Program-made: the position numbers and the translations under genes | Assembly: GCA_029237735.1 (NCBI GenBank) | Contig: JAQZBU010000118.1 | Coordinates: 1 to 40,275 of the forward strand | Source: Ramlibacter sp. | GTDB taxonomy: Bacteria; Pseudomonadota; Gammaproteobacteria; Burkholderiales; Burkholderiaceae_C | Reading direction: 5' to 3' | DNA: 40,275 nt | The notes under the pieces: generated by a model | What the model saw: the letters and a program-made list of their open reading frames with translations, nothing else | Told to the model about the DNA's origin: nothing | Databases searched by the model: none | Shown: positions 33,742 through 40,275 of the stretch, piece by piece | How the letters are laid out: the number at the start of each line of letters is the position of its first letter | How positions within the stretch are numbered: the first letter of the stretch is position 1

Positions 33742-35002
33742 GGTGTCTCGAAGTAGGTGGCGGGCAACTGGATGGACAGGGGCTCGAGGAACTCCTCGAT
33801 GCCGTACAGGCCGTTCTCGCGGCCGACGCCGGATCGCTTGAACCCGCCGAAGGGTGCCGCGGGGTTGAAGGGGGCGCCGTTCACGTCCACCTGGCCCGCG
33901 CGCATGCGGCGGGCGACCGGGAGTGCATCGGCAGCGGTGGCGGCCCAGACGGAAGCGGCCAGGCCATAGGAGGTGCCGTTGGCGATGGCGATACCGTCCT
34001 CTACGCCGTCATAGGCGATCAGCGCCAGCACGCCAGCGGGCCCACGCGCGTCGCCGGGTCGGCCGGGTCCCCCATGCGCCATGAAGGCAGCAGTTCGGCG
34101 GCAAGGTGCGCCGCCCGCTCGTAGTCATGGCGCGGCACAAGCAGGCGCGTCGTGGCCGAGCAGGTCTGTCCGGAATTGAGGAAGCAGCTGCCCAGCGTCG
34201 CCTTGACAGCGGCAGCCAGATCGGCGCCGGGCAGGACGAGCGCGGCGGACTTGCCGCCCAGTTCGAGCGCAACCCGCTTGGTGCTGCGGGCCGCCAATTC
34301 GGCGATGCGCTGCCCTGCCTGCGTGGAGCCGGTGAATGACACCATGTCCACACCGAGGTGGCAGACCAGCGCCTCGCCGACATCGGGGCCTGTGCCATGC
34401 ACCAGGTTGAATACGCCGGGGGGCAGCCCAGCAAGTGCGACGGCTTGCGCCAGCATCCATGCGCTCGAGGGCGCCATCTCCGAGGGCTTGAGCACCACGG
34501 TGCAACCCGCCAGCAAGGCTGGGGCGACTTTGCCCGTGATCTGGTGCAGCGGATAGTTCCAGGGCGTGATGCACGCCGCCACGCCCACGGGCGCCTGCCG
34601 CACGAGCGAATGGCCGATGCGCTTTTCCCATGAGAGGCTGGTGGCCAGATCGGCATACATATCCCATGCCGCGACAGGTGCGCCTGCCTGGATGCGCGCA
34701 GACAGCTTGGCCGGCATGCCGACCTCGCGAGAAATCATCTGCGCAATCGCCTCGGACCGCTCGCGCAGCGCCGCGGCCACGCGCCGCACCGCGGCTGCCC
34801 TTTCCTGCAACGGCGTGGCGGACCAGCCGGGGAACGCGTCGCCCGCGGCCTGCACTGCGGCATCTACATCGGCGTGCGAAGCGCAGCGGTATTCGGCGAT
34901 AGTCTTTTCGGTGAAGCTGTCCGTCACAGGAAGGTCGGCCGTGCCGTTGGCCGGGCGCCAGGCGCCGGCGATGTAAAGGTCGGTGTGGTGTGTCGTCGTC
35001 AT
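33738..35002 (-). pseudogene. aldehyde dehydrogenase, internal deletion and frameshift
   Basis: The N-terminal part (start ATG 35002, MTTTHHTDLYIAGAWRPANG) keeps the NAD-binding domain ('ITPWNYPLHQITGKVAPALLAGCTVVLKPSE', 'GSTQAGQRI'), the Glu in 'LELGGKSAAL' and the nucleophile in 'NSGQTCSATTRLLVP'. It runs to '[10 protein letters not shown]' and then stops after three residues. In another frame the C-terminus resumes at '[30 protein letters not shown]' and runs to '[29 protein letters not shown]'. Intact relatives have about 55-60 residues between these, including 'EEIFGPV', so roughly 170-180 bases are missing near 34025-34040, next to two copies of GCTGGCG, and the frame is broken. The enzyme is not expected to work. 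Confidence 0.85.
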
Positions 35003-35007
35003 CGAAT

Positions 35008-35787
35008 TCAATCCTTGGGTGCGTTCCTGCGGGCCAGGAAGGCCTTCATCACGCGGGTGGGTTCGCCGGTGGCATAACACTCCAGCTGGTAGCGGATGCC
35101 TGCATTGCAGGCTTCCTCAAAGCCGGCCTGCGTGCGCTCGCGGAAGCGTTGCTTGGTCACGCGTATTGCCGCGCCGGGCAGGGCTGCCAAAGCGCGCGCG
35201 CGCTTGATCGACTGGGCCAGCACCTCGCCCTGCGGCACGAGGTCGTTGACCAGCCCCAGTGCGTGCGCGCGCGTTCCGTCGACGAGCTCGCCCGTCAGCG
35301 AGAACTGCTGGTTGAGCGAGTGGCCGATCTGCAGCGACATGAGGTAGGAGCCGACGATGCTCGCGAGGCCGGCGCGTACCTCGGGCTGCCCCATCTTCAC
35401 GCCCGGATGCGCCACCCGCAGGTCGCACATCAGCGCCATCTGGAAGCCGGCGCCCGCGGCCGTGCCGTTGATAGCCGCGATCAGCGGCTTGTTCACGTCG
35501 CGCACCGCCTGGTACATCGCGTGCTGGCGATTGAGCCACCCGGCAAGCGTGGAGGTGTCGACCACGGCGGATTCGTCGAGGTCCTGCCCCGCACAGAATG
35601 CGCGTTCGCCGCTGCCGGTCAGCACGATGGCGTCGGCGTCGTCGCCCGAATCGAGTTGTCGCAGCGCGCGGGTCAGGCCCTGGCGCAGCGCATCGTTCAC
35701 TGCATTCATCACCGTCGGACGGTTCAGCCGCATGATGGCGACGCGGCCATCCATTTCAACCGTGACTGCGTTCTGTTCATTGCCCAT
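35008..35787 (-). CDS. enoyl-CoA hydratase/isomerase family protein
   Basis: A 259-residue crotonase, second of the cluster. It shows 'LTGSGERAFCAGQDLDES', 'INGTAAGAGFQMALMCDLRVAH' and 'GQPEVRAGLASIVGSYLMSLQIGHS'. The Glu in 'GQPEV' is placed as in hydratases, while the second acidic residue is not at the usual place, so an isomerase, lyase or hydratase activity are all possible. The start overlaps the ligase gene by 11 bases and has AGGAG upstream. It ends 5 bases before the aldehyde dehydrogenase start. The genes are clearly one transcription unit. Confidence 0.92.
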   Translation of the reverse strand: MGNEQNAVTVEMDGRVAIMRLNRPTVMNAVNDALRQGLTRALRQLDSGDDADAIVLTGSGERAFCAGQDLDESAVVDTSTLAGWLNRQHAMYQAVRDVNKPLIAAINGTAAGAGFQMALMCDLRVAHPGVKMGQPEVRAGLASIVGSYLMSLQIGHSLNQQFSLTGELVDGTRAHALGLVNDLVPQGEVLAQSIKRARALAALPGAAIRVTKQRFRERTQAGFEEACNAGIRYQLECYATGEPTRVMKAFLARRNAPKD

Positions 35788-37888
35788 GGGGAACTCCTGT
35801 GCGTTCGACCACCGCGTCCACGGCCCAGGCGCCTTCGTCTTGCACGCCCGCGATCAACGGGTTGACGTCGATGGACGCGATCGAGGCTGCATTCGCTGCC
35901 GCAAATCGGCCCAGCGCCATGGCCGCGCGTGCCACGGCCTGGACGTCCACCGGCGGCTCGCCGCGCACGCCCGCCAGGATCGGCGCGATGCGCAGGCCGG
36001 CCAGCTTGTCCAGTACGTCCTGTTCCGAAAACGGGTAGAGCAGGGCCGCGAAGTCGCGCAGCGCCTCCACGTACTTGCCACCGTCGCTGACCATTACCAC
36101 CGTGCCGAACATCGCGTCCTGGCGAACGCCGAGGGCGAATTCGCGCTGGCCGCGCACACGGCGCGCCACAAGCACGCCATCGAGGCGCTTATCCATGCGA
36201 CGCACGCGCGCCACGCATTGCTCGAACGCCAGGGCAACATCCTGCTCGGTGCGGCAGTCGACGAACACCAATCCATGCTCCGACTTGTGCGGTATCGCGG
36301 CCGAACACGCCTTGACGACCACGTCCGGCCCCAGCTCGCGCCAGGCGGCAATCGCCTCGCGCGCATCGGCGCACAGCCGATGAGGCACGACGGGCAGGCC
36401 GGCGCGCGCCAGCAGCGCCAGGCTTTCGGCTTCACTCAGCATCGGCGAGCTGTGTTCGATGGTGGTTGGCTCGCCCCGCGCGATGGCGCCGCGCCGCTGC
36501 GCCCGCGCAAGCAACGCCGCGTGACGGCTGACCTGGTGTAACGCGTCGAGCGCATCGGTCTCGTGGCCGAACACCGGCACACCGGCCGCGCGGAAAGCGT
36601 CCCGCACGGCCGCTTGCGGGGCGGACACGACCACGGGCTTGCTGGTCCGGCGCAGGAAGCGTGCGGTGTCGTTGGCCATGCCGGTCACGTCATAGCCTTC
36701 GCCGGCAACCGGTACGCCAATCATGAACATGTCGCCCTGCGGGTCCGACGCAAGGGCGTCGAGCGTGCGCGCGAACATGCCACCGTCCGTCATTAGCGAC
36801 GCCGTCAGGTCAACCGGGTTCTGCGCGGTGGCAAAGCCCGGCATGATGCGGGCAAGCGACTGCACGGTGCCCGCATCCAGTTCGGCCAGCGGCAAACCCA
36901 GCCGCTCCGCGGTGTCGGCGCACAGCACGCCCACCGCGCCGCTGTGGCTCATCACCACCAGCCGCTGCGCGGAACGCATCCCGCAGGCCAGGTACAGCTC
37001 GACGGAATTGACCAGCCCGTGAACATCATCGGCGCGCCAGATGCCCAGGCTTTCAAGAAAGGCGCCCACCACCGTGTCGTCGTTCACCAGGGCGCCGGTG
37101 TGTGACGCCGCGGCCTTGGCACCGTGCGCGCTGCGACCGGACTTTAGCGCGACCACCGCCGCACCGCGGGCATGGGCGATGCGCGCCGCTTCGGCCAGCA
37201 AGGCCGGGTCGGCCAGCGATTCGATATACAGCAGCAGCACGCGAATTTCCGGGTCGGCGGCGGCGGCCAGCGCCAACTCGCTCACCGACACGTCGACATC
37301 GTTGCCGGACGCGATCACGTAACGCACGCCTACGCCGCGCTCGCGCAACATGGCATAAGGCATCACGCTGGCGGCACCGCTCTGGCTGACGATGGCCACG
37401 GGGCCGTCCTTCGGCTGCACTTCCATGAACATCGTGCTGAAGTTCAGCACCGCGCCGTTCTGGAAATTGGCGATCCCCTGGGCGTTGGGCCCCACCAGGC
37501 GAACGCCCAGCGAACGGGCCTGCGCCAACAGCTCGCGCTGGCGCTGCATGCCTGCGGGGCCCGTTTCCCCGAAGCCCGAGCTCATGAGCACGGCGCTGCG
37601 CACGCCACGTGCCGCGCACTGGCGAATCACGTCGGGCACGTGGTCACTGCCCACCGCCACCACCGCCACGTCGGGCGTTTGCGGCACGGCGTCGAGGGAC
37701 GGGTAGGCCTTGTAACCCTGGACCGTGTCGCGCTTCGGGTTGACGGGATAAACATCGCCCGCGAAGCCGAATTTGCGTAAGTAGTGCAATGGGCGACCGC
37801 CCACGCGGTTGCTGTCCTCCGTCGCGCCGATCACCGCGACGTGGCGCGGGCGTAATGCGCCTGCAAGGCGCGGATCGAGTTCCGTCAC
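35777..37888 (-). CDS. acyl-CoA synthetase, ADP-forming (acetate--CoA ligase family)
   Basis: A 703-residue fused alpha/beta NDP-forming acyl-CoA ligase. The N-terminal CoA-binding domain is 'RPRHVAVIGATEDSNRVGGRPLHYLRKFGFAGDVYPVNP', followed by succinyl-CoA synthetase-like domains with 'VGPNAQGIANF', 'VSQSGAASVMPYAML' and the phosphohistidine site His263 in 'AASHTGAL'. The C-terminal ATP-grasp region has 'VVVKACSAAIPHKSEHGLVFVD' and 'ASIDVNPLIAG'. The GTG at 37888 is preferred, with AAGGG 7 bases upstream and 11 bases after the Bug gene stop. It probably activates the organic acid imported with the help of the Bug receptor, ahead of the crotonases. Confidence 0.9.
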   Translation of the reverse strand: MTELDPRLAGALRPRHVAVIGATEDSNRVGGRPLHYLRKFGFAGDVYPVNPKRDTVQGYKAYPSLDAVPQTPDVAVVAVGSDHVPDVIRQCAARGVRSAVLMSSGFGETGPAGMQRQRELLAQARSLGVRLVGPNAQGIANFQNGAVLNFSTMFMEVQPKDGPVAIVSQSGAASVMPYAMLRERGVGVRYVIASGNDVDVSVSELALAAAADPEIRVLLLYIESLADPALLAEAARIAHARGAAVVALKSGRSAHGAKAAASHTGALVNDDTVVGAFLESLGIWRADDVHGLVNSVELYLACGMRSAQRLVVMSHSGAVGVLCADTAERLGLPLAELDAGTVQSLARIMPGFATAQNPVDLTASLMTDGGMFARTLDALASDPQGDMFMIGVPVAGEGYDVTGMANDTARFLRRTSKPVVVSAPQAAVRDAFRAAGVPVFGHETDALDALHQVSRHAALLARAQRRGAIARGEPTTIEHSSPMLSEAESLALLARAGLPVVPHRLCADAREAIAAWRELGPDVVVKACSAAIPHKSEHGLVFVDCRTEQDVALAFEQCVARVRRMDKRLDGVLVARRVRGQREFALGVRQDAMFGTVVMVSDGGKYVEALRDFAALLYPFSEQDVLDKLAGLRIAPILAGVRGEPPVDVQAVARAAMALGRFAAANAASIASIDVNPLIAGVQDEGAWAVDAVVERTGVPHGQ

Positions 37889-37899
37889 GGCGATGCCCT

Positions 37900-38877
37900 T
37901 CAGTCCAGCGTGGCGCCGGAGGCCTTGACCACGGGCGACCATTTGGCGAGGTCGCTGCGGATCAGGGCTGCGAATTCCGCCGGAGAAGTGGGCCGCGCCT
38001 CCGCCCCGTCGGCCTGCATGCGCTTTTTCATCTCGTCGGTGGACATCACAGCGGCGATATCCCGGCTGAGCTTGTCAATGACCGGCGCCGGTGTCCCAGC
38101 CGGGGCCAGAACGCCGAACCAGATGGTCACATCGAAATCCTTGAGCCCTGCTTCCTGCGCGGTAGGCACATCCGGCAGCAGCGGCGAGCGCTTCGGCCCC
38201 GTCACTGCGATCGCGCGTACCTTGCCGGCGGCGATGTTCTGGGTCTGCTGGGCGATGGTGTCGAACATCATCGTGATGCGGCCGCCCAGCAGGTCCACCA
38301 GTGCCGGGGCCGACCCCTTGTACGGGATATGGCTGATCTGGATGCCGGCGGTGCTGCGGAACAGCTCGCCCGACAGGTGGTTGGAACTGCCGTTCCCGGC
38401 GGAGCCATAGGTGATGTCGCCAGGCTTGGCCTTGGCAAGCTTGATGACATCCGCCAAGCTGCGCGCGGGCACCTGCGGGTTGACCACCAGCACGTTCATT
38501 GTGGTGGCCATGAGGCTGACGGGCGCAAAGTCCTTGACGGGGTCGTAGCGCAGCTTGCTGTACAGGCTGGGGTTGATCGCCATCGTGCCGGTGGTCCCAA
38601 AGAACAGCGTGTGGCCATCTGCGGATGCCTTGGCGACGAATTCCGCGGCGATGCTGCCACCCGCGCCGCCCTTGTTGTCGACGACCACCTGCTGGCCGAG
38701 CCGGTCGCCCAGCTTCTGCGCCAGCACGCGTGCCATGGCGTCGGTCGGCCCGCCCGCGGGGAACGGCACGACGAGCGTCACAGGTTGCTTCGGATAAGCC
38801 GGCGCCTGGGCCAGCGCGAAGGGCGTCGCGAGCGCCAGGGCGGCTGCGACGGCGGACAGTGATCGGGGGAATCGCAT
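37900..38877 (-). CDS. Bug-type tripartite tricarboxylate transporter substrate-binding protein
   Basis: A 325-residue periplasmic receptor. The signal peptide is residues 1 to about 23 ('SLSAVAAALALATPFALAQ'), followed by the Bug signature 'YPKQPVTLVVPFPAGGPTDAMARVLAQKLGDRLGQQVVVDNKGGAGGSIAAEFVAKASADGHTLFFG' and 'GDITYGSAGNGSSNHLSGELFRSTAGIQISHIPYKGSAPALVDLLGG'. It heads the catabolic cluster, 11 bases before the CoA ligase, so the ligand is probably the carboxylic acid that the cluster degrades. It is divergent from a LysR gene. Confidence 0.94.
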   Translation of the reverse strand: MRFPRSLSAVAAALALATPFALAQAPAYPKQPVTLVVPFPAGGPTDAMARVLAQKLGDRLGQQVVVDNKGGAGGSIAAEFVAKASADGHTLFFGTTGTMAINPSLYSKLRYDPVKDFAPVSLMATTMNVLVVNPQVPARSLADVIKLAKAKPGDITYGSAGNGSSNHLSGELFRSTAGIQISHIPYKGSAPALVDLLGGRITMMFDTIAQQTQNIAAGKVRAIAVTGPKRSPLLPDVPTAQEAGLKDFDVTIWFGVLAPAGTPAPVIDKLSRDIAAVMSTDEMKKRMQADGAEARPTSPAEFAALIRSDLAKWSPVVKASGATLD

Positions 38878-38947
38878 GGGCTTGTCTCCTACGTTGTGAT
38901 GGCGCCAGCTTAGGGTGCGGGCACGCTTGCGGAAAGATCAAGACACT

Positions 38948-38960
38948 CAATCCAGAATTG
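38948..38960. promoter_or_regulatory. candidate LysR site between divergent LysR and Bug genes
   Basis: A short dyad, CAAT (38948-38951) and ATTG (38957-38960) around CCAGA, lies in the 98-base divergent gap. It fits LysR binding sites, but the arms are only 4 bases, so it is a weak candidate. Confidence 0.35.
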
Positions 38961-38975
38961 CATTAAAGTGAAGTC

Positions 38976-39947
38976 GTGAAACTCAAGCAGCTCCAATCCT
39001 TCGTTGGCGTGGCAGAGCATGGCTCATTGGCCCGTGCGGCGGCGGCGTCTGACCAGGCCGAATCGCTCATCAGCAGGCACGTGGGCGCACTGGAAACCGA
39101 GTGGGGCGACCGCCTCTTCGAGCGCACGGGCCGCGGCATGGTTCTGTCGGACTTTGGCCGGCGCATGCTGCCCGAGGTGCGCGCTGCGCTGGAGCAACTG
39201 GACCGCCTGGGCGGCGTGGTGCGCGAAGCGGCGGGCGTACCCACCGGCACCGTGCATGTCGGAGTGCTGCCGTCACTGGCCCGCCAGCTGCTGCCGCTGC
39301 TGTTTGCCGATTTGCGCGCGACCGCGCCGGCCGTCACCCTGCACGCGGCCGAAGGCTTCAGCGGCAACCTGGACGAGCAACTCGCCTCGGGCCGGCTGGA
39401 CATGGCCGTGATCAACCGCTACGGGGCCGCCGCATTGCGTGGCGAAGAAGTGCTGGGCACGGCCGACACCTACGTGATTGGAAGGGCCGGCGATCCGCTG
39501 CTTGCCGAGAGATCGGTGCCGTTCAAGGCGCTGGCAGGCGTGCCACTCGTGTTGCCCTCGGCGCCGAACGGTTTGCGCACCACGCTGGACCAGCTTTCAC
39601 GCAGGCACGGCGTGCAGCTGCACGTGGTGATGGAAGTGGACAGTGCCGGCAGCATGACGGACGTGGCCCTGAGCGGCCACGCCTTCACGCTGCTGCCGCT
39701 GATGGCCGTAAAGGGCGAACTGGCGCTAAAGACGCTGGATGCCGCCAGGGTTGTGAAGCCCGCCATTCACCGCACGATCGTCCTCGCGCTCACGACTCAG
39801 CGGCCGCTGTCGCGTGCTGCCCGCCACGTGGCGCGCGCATACGTAGCCTTGCGCCCAGGCTGGTCGGCTGAAGCTTCAGGCCGGCTCGGCTTGCGGGGCC
39901 GCGCACACCCAATCCGGCGCGCGAATCGCTCAGGGTTGGAGCTTTGA
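38976..39947 (+). CDS. LysR family transcriptional regulator
   Basis: A 323-residue LysR regulator starting at GTG (38976): MKLKQLQSFVGVAEHGSLARAAAASDQAESLISRHVGALETEWGDRLFERTGRGMVLSDFG is the DNA-binding domain. The effector domain follows ('GTVHVGVLPSLARQLLPLLFADLRATAPAVTLHAAEG', 'RLDMAVINRYG'). The last about 30 residues ('SAEASGRLGLRGRAHPIRRANRSGLEL') go beyond the usual end and overlap a small minus-strand frame. It probably regulates the divergent Bug and acyl-CoA cluster. Confidence 0.92.
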   Translation: MKLKQLQSFVGVAEHGSLARAAAASDQAESLISRHVGALETEWGDRLFERTGRGMVLSDFGRRMLPEVRAALEQLDRLGGVVREAAGVPTGTVHVGVLPSLARQLLPLLFADLRATAPAVTLHAAEGFSGNLDEQLASGRLDMAVINRYGAAALRGEEVLGTADTYVIGRAGDPLLAERSVPFKALAGVPLVLPSAPNGLRTTLDQLSRRHGVQLHVVMEVDSAGSMTDVALSGHAFTLLPLMAVKGELALKTLDAARVVKPAIHRTIVLALTTQRPLSRAARHVARAYVALRPGWSAEASGRLGLRGRAHPIRRANRSGLEL

Positions 39948-40073
39948 CCTTTGGAAGGCGGTGGCGAGCCTTTCTTCCAGCTTTGCGACGACGGCAGCGG
40001 CGGTGACGTATTGATTGTCACGCCGCGCCTGCTGCGCGGATTGCAGGCCCCGGGCTAGAAAGTCGCTAGCCAC
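39930..40073 (-). CDS. small unknown protein or antitoxin-like remnant
   Basis: A minus-strand frame reads 'VASDFLARGLQSAQQARRDNQYVTAAAVVAKLEERLATAFQRSKLQP'. The part 'QYVTAAAVVAKLEERLATA' resembles the C-terminal end of small antitoxin or plasmid-stability proteins, but the DNA-binding N-terminus is missing. GTG at 40073 is the only plausible start and the ribosome site is poor. It overlaps the end of the LysR gene by 18 bases and lies 34 bases after rdgC. It may be a decayed gene. Confidence 0.3.
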   Translation of the reverse strand: MASDFLARGLQSAQQARRDNQYVTAAAVVAKLEERLATAFQRSKLQP

Positions 40074-40107
40074 GCAGAAGTCTCGGTGAGCCGAAAGACC
40101 GAGGCCG

Positions 40108-40275
40108 TTACGCCGCCGCAACCTCGGCCTCCATCTCCCCACCCAACGCCTCGAGCAAATCCGGAATCAACCCCGCCAACTCCCCCGTGATGATCGCGGC
40201 ATCGGTATCAAACCCATCATCGTCCTTGCCGGGCTTGTCCACGCCATCCAGCACAACATCCAGCAGCTGGATCTT
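40108..40275 (-). CDS. rdgC: recombination-associated protein RdgC, C-terminus (partial)
   Basis: The last 55 codons of a gene that runs off the right edge. They read 'KIQLLDVVLDGVDKPGKDDDGFDTDAAIITGELAGLIPDLLEALGGEMEAEVAAA' and a stop at 40108-40110. The 'FDTDAAIITGELAGLIPDLLEALGGE' segment matches the C-terminal helix of RdgC proteins ('FALMTGEL...ALGGE'). RdgC binds DNA as a ring-shaped dimer and restrains RecA. A 6-bp dyad (CTCGGT/ACCGAG) lies just downstream, without a T run. Confidence 0.75.
   Translation of the reverse strand, partial: KIQLLDVVLDGVDKPGKDDDGFDTDAAIITGELAGLIPDLLEALGGEMEAEVAAA

Noticed and set aside
33738..35002. Aldehyde dehydrogenase break considered as a one-base sequencing error
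   Set aside because: A simple indel would keep all residues; here about 55-60 family residues, including EEIFGP, are absent, so a real deletion or a larger assembly error is needed.

Overview
The window is high-GC, densely packed chromosomal DNA from a betaproteobacterium, most likely Burkholderiales and close to Comamonadaceae. The grounds are two Bug-type solute receptors each beside a LysR gene, the zapB-like/zapA/6S RNA arrangement, a riboswitch-led cob operon with overlapping genes, and an MdtABC-type efflux operon. No phage, plasmid, insertion sequence, CRISPR array, tRNA or rRNA was seen. Species-level assignment is not possible from the sequence alone.

Layout. 1-3011: the start of an ArsR-like regulator, an OsmC peroxidase-like gene, two overlapping small dimeric alpha-beta barrel genes, a transglutaminase-like protease and a TauE/SafE permease. 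3054-3939: 6S RNA with its terminator, zapA and a zapB-like gene. 3989-11911: a cobalamin riboswitch followed by btuB, a BtuF-like gene without a signal peptide, cobU, btuF, btuC, btuD and cobQ; after btuB every junction overlaps by 4 bases (ATGA or GTGA), so this reads as one B12 uptake and corrinoid-salvage operon. 12034-14797: a decayed universal stress gene, a methyltransferase and a lipoprotein phosphatase. 14993-25031: an RND efflux operon (adaptor, two different pumps, outer-membrane factor) and a second methyltransferase. 25051-30303: a small unknown gene, nth, a LysR/Bug divergent pair with a perfect palindrome between them, a gamma-glutamyltransferase-like gene, a PaaI thioesterase and a DUF3606 gene. 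30505-32891: a hipA remnant, a dienelactone hydrolase and two poorly characterised genes. 32929-39947: an acyl-CoA catabolic cluster (Bug receptor, ADP-forming acyl-CoA ligase, two crotonases, a broken aldehyde dehydrogenase) with a divergent LysR. 40108-40275: the C-terminus of RdgC.

The most unusual feature is that palindromic repeats of the kind normally found between genes lie inside reading frames. An 85-87 bp palindromic unit forms the C-terminus of the first BtuF-like protein and, as a tandem in-frame pair, adds 58 residues to CobQ; all three copies are read in the same frame. A second repeat encodes part of the BtuC N-terminus, a third encodes the C-terminus of the first RND pump, and a 73 bp near-perfect inverted repeat encodes the signal-peptide region of the outer-membrane factor. 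This resembles, by analogy, the in-frame palindromic elements of Rickettsia. Other points of interest are a 9-bp long-range complement that could be the expression platform of the B12 riboswitch, a hairpin abutting the tauE start codon, a 10-codon duplication in the last membrane helix of the second RND pump, and three gene remnants (usp, hipA, aldehyde dehydrogenase).
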